Source: Cryptomeria japonica
Lineage: Eukaryota > Streptophyta > Pinopsida > Cupressales > Cupressaceae
Length of the DNA stretch: 64,000 nt
Assembly (NCBI RefSeq): GCF_030272615.1
Contig: NC_081414.1
Span: 826,734,896-826,798,895 of the forward strand
Direction of reading: 5' to 3'
A program made the translations under genes and the position numbers. Under the pieces are notes generated by a model. It was not told where the DNA came from, did not search any database, and saw nothing but the letters and a program-made list of their open reading frames with translations. This document shows, piece by piece, positions 56,223 through 64,000 of the stretch (within the stretch, counting starts at the first letter, position 1; each line of letters starts with the position of its first letter).

Positions 56223-57170
56223 ATGGAACCTAATTTGAATAGCCTTTTTAACAAGGACATGGGTAATTCCTCTAATCCTCCTAATGATGAAGAAGCTCTC
56301 CATGAGGTTTCTGTAGAACAACTTTCACAATTGGATAACCAATTTGATGATTTTCACCAATGGATGTCTCATGAGTATCCCGATAGTCAAGCTCTTCATT
56401 TAATTGAGGGTCTAAAATGCATGCTTCAAAGTGATAAGAATGGAATTGATATTTTGCATGGTATTGCACACATTGTGGATTCAAATGTGATGCCTATAAA
56501 GAGTTGTGCTGAAACTTTAGGTTATACACAGCCTCCTACACAAGTTAATCATTCTATTCCTTTGACAACTCCTATTGCTAGCATACCTACCTTTACATCA
56601 AACATAATGACTACTTCTATACAAGACATTCCGCCTGTGATCACTAGTCATGGGGGCAATCCTTCCTCTTCAATTAATCCTCTTCCTTCATTCAATCCAA
56701 CTTCTTCATTCACTCCTTCAATGAGTGTCCCTATTATATCTCCACAAATGAACATGACGCAAGGGGGCAATTCATTTAACCATTCCATTCCTCCTTGTAG
56801 TGTTCTTCCTGTCCAATCATCTCCTATGACTAACTATGATAGAGTCCCATCACCTTACTCTTTACCTTCTTTCAATAACATAACACCTCCATCTCAATCT
56901 AACACATCTAATATGAATTCTTCGACTGAAGCGACCATTAACAATCTTGCACAAACTGTCTCTTCTTTACAGCAACAAATTGCCTCTATGAATCAATCTA
57001 AGTTTAGTGTGCCCACATTTGATGTTGAGAGCCCACTTTCTCTTGACATTGTTCGAGCTATCCCTCCTAAACATGTTGAAATCCCGCATTTGGAGCTTTA
57101 TAATGGTAAAGGTGATCCTCTAACACATGTTAAGACTTTTCAAACAATTTCAAAACAATATAAGTCCTAA
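56223..57170 (+). CDS. gag: Gag N-terminal part, cut by internal deletion
   Basis: ATG 56223 (MEPNLNSLFNKDMGNSSNP). A 315-codon frame, rich in Pro, Ser, Asn and Thr from residue 100 on. It reaches the start of the capsid core, HVEIPHLELYNGKGDPLTHV, and stops shortly after. The Tat gag at 400-640 shows what should follow: about 50 codons including the A-x-x-WF and SW-x-DL blocks. That stretch is missing here, and the sequence jumps to the next part in another frame, overlapping 57127. A GATGATTTTCACCAATGG region gives an acidic N-terminus. The product would lack a complete capsid fold. Confidence 0.75.
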   Translation: MEPNLNSLFNKDMGNSSNPPNDEEALHEVSVEQLSQLDNQFDDFHQWMSHEYPDSQALHLIEGLKCMLQSDKNGIDILHGIAHIVDSNVMPIKSCAETLGYTQPPTQVNHSIPLTTPIASIPTFTSNIMTTSIQDIPPVITSHGGNPSSSINPLPSFNPTSSFTPSMSVPIISPQMNMTQGGNSFNHSIPPCSVLPVQSSPMTNYDRVPSPYSLPSFNNITPPSQSNTSNMNSSTEATINNLAQTVSSLQQQIASMNQSKFSVPTFDVESPLSLDIVRAIPPKHVEIPHLELYNGKGDPLTHVKTFQTISKQYKS

Positions 57171-59418
57171 AGTTACTTTGATTGATTTAATGCATTGTAA
57201 ACAAGGTGTTAAAGAAAAAGTGACTGATTTCATTGGTAGATATAAGCATTTGTATGCTCAAATTTCTTTTCCAGTGCCTGATAATGATATTCAAAGAATC
57301 TTTATTTCTAATTTACAAAAAGATATTCGAGACAAACTTCTGTTTTTTGAGTTTACTTCTTTCCAACAGTTGTGTGCCACTCTTCACAATTATCAACTGA
57401 CTGTGAGTGAAATGGAACAATCACATCCTATGGCTCCGAGTGATAAGGGTGATAGCAGTCAACAACCATTTGGGAAGTTTAAACCGAACAGAGATTCCAT
57501 CAAATTTAATGAAAACATCATCAACAACAATGTGAATGCAGCATCAGGTGTGCCTCCTATTTCTAAATTTTTCAAGAAAGAAAGAAAGTATACTCCTTTG
57601 AATGAATCATTGCATAGTATTATGAATAAGTTATTGGAACAAAATGTGCTTACTCTTCCTCCTATAAGGCAAATTGATCCTACAAAGATTACTTCACCTT
57701 ATTTTGATAACAAAGCTTTTTGTCAATTTCATCGTCAGCCTGGGCATGATACTGAAAAATGTTTTTCTTTAAAGGGTAAAATTCAAGATTTGATTGATAA
57801 TAATACTATTTCTATTTCTGGAGTGAATGATAAAGGCAACACATCTGTAGCTCCTCCTAACCAAAATCTTCAGATTTTTACTGATCCATTACCTTCCCAT
57901 ACCTCTAATGCGATTGAGACTAATGATTCCTCTTTATCATCTGAAGGTTTTGTGTCTATGACTCCGAATGTGATTAACTTTGTAGAGCAGCAAGAAATCC
58001 CTAAAGAACCTTCCATCACATTTGATTCTAGTGAAACCATTAGGGCACCTGATGGCCCTTTATACATAGTTGCAAAAGTCAAGAATACACCTTGCCGTGG
58101 AGTGCTTATTGATCCTTCCTGCATGGTTAATGTTATTACTGAAGAATTTCTTTTTACTTTGCAATTGAATCAAGTGATCTATGACAAAACAGATGTGATT
58201 GTGAAATTATTTGATGCATTTTCTTCTCCTGCAATTGGTTCTATTACATTACCCATTGAGGTCCATAATAAATCTCTTGATGTAAACTTTGCTATTATTC
58301 CTTCGTCCGAACAATTTCGTGTGAAGCTTGGATATCCTTGGCTATCTTCCATGAAAGCTATTGCTTCTCCTATTCATAAGTGTTTGAAATTTCCCCATAA
58401 TGGTGAAGTTGTTACTGTCAATCATAGTCTCTTTAAACCAGCTGAAAGAACTTCTAGTGTTCCTATTGATTACTTTTGGCCTAAACAATTCCAATCTCTT
58501 CCTCCGCGAAGTGATCATCTATTCAAATCTTATCAAAAGTGGAAAACAGATATGATCCTATCTTTAAGTGAACCTAGAACACCTAAACTTGACATTCCTA
58601 TCATTCTTGAGAAGGAAGTTCTTCCTTTGAAAGATAAAACTAATGTCTTTCCTCAAGAAGATTCCCAACCCGTTCCCATGGATGTGACTATGTCTATGCC
58701 TAATAAACCTTCTAAAAGTAGACCTATACCTCCTCGTCATGATGGACTTGGTCTTCTTCCTAAACAAAAAATTCCTCCTTTATATGGAGCAGTTCCTCCT
58801 CCTTCCTTTTATAGAGAGAAGAGACCTTCTTCTTCTCCTATTATCCAGCCTAAGAGACCACAACCTAAACACCCAAGTAATAGGGATGAGAACATTCCCC
58901 CTCCTCAATATTCTCCACTTCCTACTAAGACTAGACGAAATCGTTCTGCACGTGAATGCCGACGAAAGCGTCGTCTTAGGGCTCAAGCAGCTGCTTCTCA
59001 AACTTTACAATCTCCAAAAACACCTTCAACAAGCATTATTCCATTTTCTCCTCAGCCGGATATTGAGCCTAAATCTCCTAAACATAAGATGCATGATGGT
59101 CTTGATCCTATGCGAGTTAAAGATCCTATTTTTATAAATCTTGATGATGATATGGATGAAAATGTTATTCATGATGAAAATGTTATTCATGATGAAAATG
59201 TTACTTCTCTTGCTTCTGATAGTGAATATGAACTTGTTGATATTGATAACCATTTATCTAATGAATTTTCTAAAGCACTTATCCTAGCTCCTAGACAAGA
59301 ACAACGTGGCTTGGAACATGAACATAGCCCTTGTTTGGATCTTGTGATAGCTCCATCTGCTGTGTTGGATGTTCCTCCTCTAGCGTGTTCCCTGCCTTCC
59401 CGAAACATTGATCAGTAA
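57127..59418 (+). CDS. Gag C-terminal part and protease-like domain, 763 codons open
   Basis: The open frame resumes capsid homology (FQNNISPKVTLIDLMHCKQG, FIGRYKHLYAQI, ~57150-57270). It carries the zinc-knuckle-like FCQFHRQPGHDTEKC with KIQDLIDNNTI (~57718-57810), then a protease-like domain (58021-58430): PLYIVAKVKNTPCRGVLID, then LGYPWLSSMKAI and CLKFPHNGEVV. The active-site triplet is DPS instead of the DGG of the Tat element, so cleavage activity is doubtful. The last 300 residues are Pro-rich and basic, with a duplicated ENVIHD segment, and end at TAA 59416. No RT follows. The real start is unclear, because the frame overlaps the upstream gag frame by 44 bases in a +1 relation. Confidence 0.78.
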   Translation: MLRLFKQFQNNISPKVTLIDLMHCKQGVKEKVTDFIGRYKHLYAQISFPVPDNDIQRIFISNLQKDIRDKLLFFEFTSFQQLCATLHNYQLTVSEMEQSHPMAPSDKGDSSQQPFGKFKPNRDSIKFNENIINNNVNAASGVPPISKFFKKERKYTPLNESLHSIMNKLLEQNVLTLPPIRQIDPTKITSPYFDNKAFCQFHRQPGHDTEKCFSLKGKIQDLIDNNTISISGVNDKGNTSVAPPNQNLQIFTDPLPSHTSNAIETNDSSLSSEGFVSMTPNVINFVEQQEIPKEPSITFDSSETIRAPDGPLYIVAKVKNTPCRGVLIDPSCMVNVITEEFLFTLQLNQVIYDKTDVIVKLFDAFSSPAIGSITLPIEVHNKSLDVNFAIIPSSEQFRVKLGYPWLSSMKAIASPIHKCLKFPHNGEVVTVNHSLFKPAERTSSVPIDYFWPKQFQSLPPRSDHLFKSYQKWKTDMILSLSEPRTPKLDIPIILEKEVLPLKDKTNVFPQEDSQPVPMDVTMSMPNKPSKSRPIPPRHDGLGLLPKQKIPPLYGAVPPPSFYREKRPSSSPIIQPKRPQPKHPSNRDENIPPPQYSPLPTKTRRNRSARECRRKRRLRAQAAASQTLQSPKTPSTSIIPFSPQPDIEPKSPKHKMHDGLDPMRVKDPIFINLDDDMDENVIHDENVIHDENVTSLASDSEYELVDIDNHLSNEFSKALILAPRQEQRGLEHEHSPCLDLVIAPSAVLDVPPLACSLPSRNIDQ

Positions 59419-60177
59419 GATCGGGGGGTAGATGACGTGCTAGACTAGTTACATTAGCATAGCAGATTCTCTCCTCCTCTCTTTTGTTACTTCTTCTATA
59501 TGTTATTCTCATTCTTCTATTTGTTGTCCTTAGTGTTGTCTACTTGAGGATGATGCAAAGCATTGAGATCTCTTTTGGTCTCTCTCATGTTGACTCAAAA
59601 GACACATGTGTTCCCTTCTTCTAGGTGGCCTTCCTTGATTGGGGAATGAAGAACAATTATGCAAAACATACATATGATATATATACATGACTTATCATAC
59701 AGCATACTGACCCCGAGGAAAGCGAAGTCACCTCGTGCTTTGTGTTTTGTATCTATTATCCTTGGGTTTATCTCACACTTGGGGGCTAAATCTTTGTGAT
59801 AACATGCTCCTTTCCTTTCTCATTTCTTATGTGTATCACTACGTTAAAACAATCACCCCCGTTGAGGCGTGTGCGATCGCTTTAACGTAGGGGGGCATAC
59901 ACCCTGACTATCCTTTCAAGATACTTGAAAATTTCTTGGCGAACTTAGTTTTGCCTTGAAAATTTTTGGTATTTTTCTTGCATGACTCATAGTGAGGGAA
60001 CCTTACTACTGACAGTCATGGTTCTCCCTCGTGATCTTCCCTTTTACTTTGTCAATCGAAGTCGTAAGATCCTTAGTCCACTGGGGGCTTGGTGTATCTT
60101 GCCTCCTTGACGTGGTGAAAGTCTTTCAATGTTGTTTCCTTGTACTTTACCGGAAGTATGAGCATACATACTCCCGC
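59419..60177 (+). other. 3' region of the gag-protease element
   Basis: No coding frame. It contains a perfect 10-bp stem, CTACGTTAAA (59839-59848) with TTTAACGTAG (59881-59890), around a 32-base loop, and purine-tract-like words TTGGGGGCTAAA (~59780) and CTGGGGGCTTGG (~60080). Confidence 0.6.
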
Positions 60178-60193
60178 TAAAGTGGGGGCTAAA
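60178..60193 (+). promoter_or_regulatory. Polypurine tract
   Basis: TAAAGTGGGGGCTAAA runs directly into the right LTR at 60194. Confidence 0.8.
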
Positions 60194-61518
60194 TGTAGCA
60201 TCCTAAAATTGTGACACTTGCAATTTCGACTGCATTTCGGTCTTCACGATGGCGACGCAACACGCAACCTGAATGGAGACCCCGAAACTTGCTCACGACA
60301 CTAAAAACTGCATTTTTCAAGCACCCTGGCCTGAACCTCCTTGCACCCTGCTGTCCCGAGAGGTGGGACCAGAGCGCCCTGGTCCCTCAGGACCAGGGCG
60401 CCTGGTCCCCCAGGACCATGGCGCCTGGTCCCCCAGGACCATGGCGCCTGGTCCCCCAGGACCATGGCGCCCAGCGCCTGGTCCCCCAGGACCATGGCGC
60501 CCAGCGCCCTGGTCCCTGGGCCTATTTTGGGCCCAGTCTCCTATGAGACTTCGAGTCTTTTTGTTTGCAAATTGGAAAATTAACTTCCCTGGTCGGCCTA
60601 AGGTCGGGAAAATCAGTCTTTTAACCCTAATTGGAAAGTATATAAACTACATTTTCCTCTCTCATTTGGGGTAGATGGAAAAAAGGCGAAAGCAAGATTC
60701 AAACATTCAAGCACTCAAGCATTCAAGCATTCATTCCAAGTCTCCATTCAAGGCTAAGTGTTGCATTCAAGACAAGGATTCAACCATTGAAGAGGAGATC
60801 ACTTACTACATGCTACATACAACATACAACATACAACAACATACAACATCTATACCTTCGCACATAAGGATACAAACATCCTTACAACAAGGTATTAGTA
60901 CTTGTTTTACATTACAGTCATTTACATTTACAGCATTTCTCATTTCTTGGTTAATTCCAAAACCGGGGTTTGACCTAAAGGCAAACCCCTAATCCCTAAC
61001 CCCCCAATCGTCTTCGCTTTTCTATGTGTAGGTTGCAGGTACGCGGCTGAAATTGAAGATCTGGAATCCTTGTGCAGAGACGAACAGATCCCCCTTCGTT
61101 TCGCGGATTTTTTGGAGGACCGTGGCGCCGGGCGCCATCGTCCCGACAACTTTTGCTCAAATTTGCAGGATAGCGCCATATCGACATTTTACTGCTAATT
61201 CCAGGTCCGTAGCTTCATACTATATCCCTAACTCAGTTTATAAGCAAATCTTTATCACTTTCTATGCATTCCTAGCTTAATTCTCCTATGAACATTCTTT
61301 ACAAAAGAGGGTAGCTTTGCTGTCTTAACCCTTGAAACTCATTTAGCTTCTAATCTTGCCTTGTGTGGGATTGGATCTTGTGAGTTTCAACCCCTCTTTT
61401 GAATGTAAAGTCTCTCCCCTAAGTGAAAACCATCAACCCTAGCGAACCTCCCTTCTCTCTCCTCGGAGTTGGAAGAGGGGAGTGCAACTAGGGTTCGATC
61501 GCGATTTTCCGCTTTACA
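60194..61518 (+). repeat. 3' LTR of the gag-protease element
   Basis: 1325 bases, about 115 longer than the left LTR. The extra length is a minisatellite at 60378-60500. TATA box TATATAAAC at 60639-60647; hairpin copy at 61117-61143. Confidence 0.95.
60378..60505 (+). repeat. GC-rich minisatellite present only in the right LTR
   Basis: About five copies of a 24-base unit built on GGTCCCCCAGGACC and ATGGCGCC. Each copy is itself palindromic. The left LTR has only the flanking GCGCCCAGCGCCCTGGTCCC. Confidence 0.9.
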
Positions 61519-64000
61519 ATAACATACCTTTCTCAGTGGTAAATTTACATCTTTATTACCACTAAATGAATCTATTAGAAGTTATTTAGAGTAATGTGCA
61601 TCATAACCTGGATATTATTAGGATATTAAGATTCATCAACCTCATCACAGGAAGATAAAGCACTATCACTATGTACATAACTAAATATATTTTTAATGTA
61701 CCATGTTCCATAAGATAGAGAAGAGGGATTATCATGAGTTACATGTGTTGTAATTTGATCTCATGCAAAGGTGTTCACAAGGTACATGCTATTAAATAGA
61801 CAAGAATATCACTAGGTATGGAAGAAGGTGCATCCTTAACATGAACTAAAATGCAAGGAGGAAAGATGCAAAAATGTAACATGCATCATTACTATCATTA
61901 GTCATTAAAATCTCATGGGAAAGTAAATTTAGTATGTTCATAATTGAATGACAAGAGAACAAAATCTATAAACGAGAGACTATAAACATGTTAAAACAAT
62001 ACCTCCAAAAAAGACATATCCCCATCCATGGAATAAAAAGATATGAAATAATCAAGGGTGATTTGATCAAGTAAAATAAAAATAAAAATTACATTATAAT
62101 CCATAATAGATACATGAATAGAGGCAAAGAACAATGGACAATTTAAAAATCCATGATAAATGTCTATCAATTATGCACACACCTCTAAGAGTGGGTGGAT
62201 CTGAGTTAGAAATGAATCCTTCAATGAAGGCCCTAAACCCATTTAGATATTTACAAAAAAATGTATAATTGAGGTAAAGGATTATATCAATATTTTTTTA
62301 TTATCAATGATTAGTTCTAAAAGAAACCCTAGAGACACATGAAAGGTTAGGTAGATTGATAATGATCAAGTAAATAAAAAATGAAGGCATAAACCCTATT
62401 ATATATAAATAAAATATACATACATAAATGGCGAGTTAAAAGCCTATCAAATATAAGATAAATGAAAAATAATTTAGATAGATTAGATCTATACCCTAAG
62501 TTGGCCTAAACTAATTAGTTTTAGATTGATGATTAGTTCTAAAATAATTAGATAGATTGGATAGATTAGCTGAAATATAATTAGATAGTTAAAAATGTCT
62601 TGAACTTTTATTTTGGCCAAATTATCTAGATGGGAGCACCATGGTAAATGTCCATGTATAGCATGCTAACAATCTGCAAAATTTTATGATTCTTGTTACT
62701 ACTTCTAGTCATTTCACTTTCCTTCCATGTTCAACTTGAACAAGGTAATCATCTTAAACATATTCTAAAGTGATATTGATTTCCTTAAGCTCCTCCTTAA
62801 CCATCATTCAAACTCTATTATCTATTATTAGAATTATATCTCTTGGGGAAACTCACAAAAAGCTTGGTACTAGCAAACTAAAAGTTTGAGCTATCTCTAT
62901 TATTGATTTTGAAGCTTTTACCAATGCGAATTATATGTGAAAATAATCATCTTATTTATTACAATGATAAAGGTGTGGTAGAAACTTTGAAGTATTGCAT
63001 TGTCTCTCTTGGCTGCGATATTTAGAGGTTATTTTATTCTCATTTTTAATTTTCCTTTATCTTCCCTTGTCCCTCATTTAATGCATTATCATTTTTCATA
63101 TTTAATAGAATTGAATTGGCATCTGGGATTTCATATTGTCAATGTTATAGTGCTAGATCATATTCTAGCATAGTATTACGATTATATTTGGTGTTTTAAT
63201 TTAAAAAAATATCAAAAAGAAGCTAGTAACATTGTAAATTATACCCCATGCAATTCTATGTTATATGGCACCCCTTCTTTAAGCCAAATTGGAGATGATG
63301 ATTAACCCTTCACCTCACTTGATTTCTTGGATCATTTTGTCACCATTTTTGGCTGACTTTTTGACTTGTTGGACTGATATGTTCATGAACATCTACATAG
63401 TGCAGAGACATCTACATGCCACTCATTTTTCCCATGAATATTCAAATTGAAGGTAGCTATTGGGACACTACACTTGCTAATTTTTGTAGTGTAGTTCACC
63501 TCCTTCTACGACCGTCGAAGTCAAGACATCTTCTAGTCCCCTTTATCTTGCCTTTTTTCCCTTCATTCTTGCTCTCTTTGGGCTCTAATCAATTTGGTGA
63601 ACTCTTTCTTGCTCTCTAGAATTATTTTTATAGCTTTAAGCTCTAGTTATGCACTCTTCATCTCTTTCATCCATCATTTAATCACCTTTGTCACACACAA
63701 AAAATCTTCATCAATCTAGAGGGTTTACACTTTTCTCTCACTCTAGCAAGCTTCTGACTTCTTGGTACTGTTGAAGGGAGGTTCTTCCTTCTATTTTATT
63801 GTGTTTCTTATTGGATTGTCTCTTTTATTGTATCTTTGTTATTATCTATCAATCAATCAATGTTGGTTGTCCATAGAGGTGGAAACACTTAAATGAGAGT
63901 TCAACCATAGAAAACCTTTAAATCATAGCCCCACTAATTTCATCTTTGTTCTTTTGTGTGTAGGTTTGGCAAAGAAAACTATTGTGTTGGTTGGAGGCTT
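61519..64000. other. AT-rich intergenic stretch, no gene seen
   Basis: The target duplication ATAAC opens the stretch. There are short repeats of AGTTCTAAAA/TTAGATAGATTAGAT (62455-62590). A pyrimidine-rich stretch with TTCTTGCTCTCT words (63540-63760) precedes ATTGATTGA-type runs. No protein motif was found on either strand. Confidence 0.45.

Larger units (their letters stand above)
53759..61518 (+). mobile_element. Complete gypsy-type LTR element with gag-protease only, target duplication ATAAC
   Basis: LTRs at 53759-54968 and 60194-61518 begin TGTAGCATCC and end GCTTTACA. ATAAC flanks both ends (53754-53758 and 61519-61523). A primer-site-like TTGGTGAACCCGATGTG follows the left LTR, and a purine tract precedes the right one. 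Between them are a 1.2-kb leader, a gag and protease frame of 763 codons without stops, and a 0.77-kb 3' region. There is no RT or integrase. The gag C-terminal and protease wording matches the Tat element at the start of the window. Open frames and close LTR similarity apart from a minisatellite suggest a fairly recent insertion made with help from an autonomous relative. Confidence 0.94.

Noticed and set aside
57127-57170. Programmed +1 frameshift between the two gag frames
   Set aside because: The capsid core is missing about 50 codons compared with the Tat gag at 400-640, so a deletion accounts for the frame change more simply.

Overview
The window is intergenic plant nuclear DNA built almost wholly from retrotransposons and their decayed remains. 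No intact host gene, rRNA, tRNA or CRISPR was seen. Evidence for a land plant: a Tat-lineage Ty3/gypsy element with dual RNase H, a plant mobile domain (PMD) gene, a SWIM-type MULE transposase, an initiator-Met-tRNA-primed LTR element and plant-type splice sites. The density of old nested elements and the overall AT richness suggest a large genome, possibly a conifer or other gymnosperm. That last step is inference, since no host gene fixes the species.

Layout. 1-~12495 (+): a large Tat-lineage element whose 5' LTR lies outside the window. It carries gag, protease, a G-patch domain, RT, RNase H, a second archaeal-type RNase H and integrase. Downstream and antisense is a PMD gene with a predicted in-frame intron holding two short-repeat arrays; then come a polypurine tract and the 3' LTR. 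12947-13639 (+): a decayed coiled-coil gene. 13930-18990: flanking repeat modules and a minus-strand decayed protein ('ORF-K' copy 1). 19257-20135: an array of 84-bp units that alternate in orientation. 21700-24830 (-): a MULE/SWIM transposase pseudogene. 25195-25560 (-): a gag zinc-knuckle fragment. 26690-29320 and 30325-33053 (-): two diverged copies of one element type, RNase H followed by an unknown protein ('ORF-H'). 33440-38345 (+): a motif-rich leader interrupted by a solo LTR (33630-34677, target duplication GTCAT), then ORF-K copy 2. 40440-41200 (-): a decayed unknown ORF. 41526-41776: a foldback element. 42715-42960: a telomere-like 33-bp minisatellite interrupted by a complete LTR element (42962-50901, minus, target duplication CTTCT) that has zinc-knuckle gag and an unknown ORF but no pol. 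53759-61518 (+): a complete, younger gypsy-type element (target duplication ATAAC) with gag-protease only. The rest is AT-rich sequence in which I see no gene.

How the parts relate. The full pol in the first element is the only recognisable source of RT and integrase here. The two complete LTR elements lack pol and must have moved with enzymes supplied in trans. Their CTTCT and ATAAC duplications show that they did move. In the frames checked, most in-frame stops are C-to-T or G-to-A changes, the expected result of decay of methylated silenced DNA.

Most promising for novelty: the alternating-orientation 84-bp satellite, a hairpin present three times in the leader of the gag-protease element, the antisense PMD gene with repeat arrays in its intron, and the two repeated unknown protein families (ORF-H, ORF-K).
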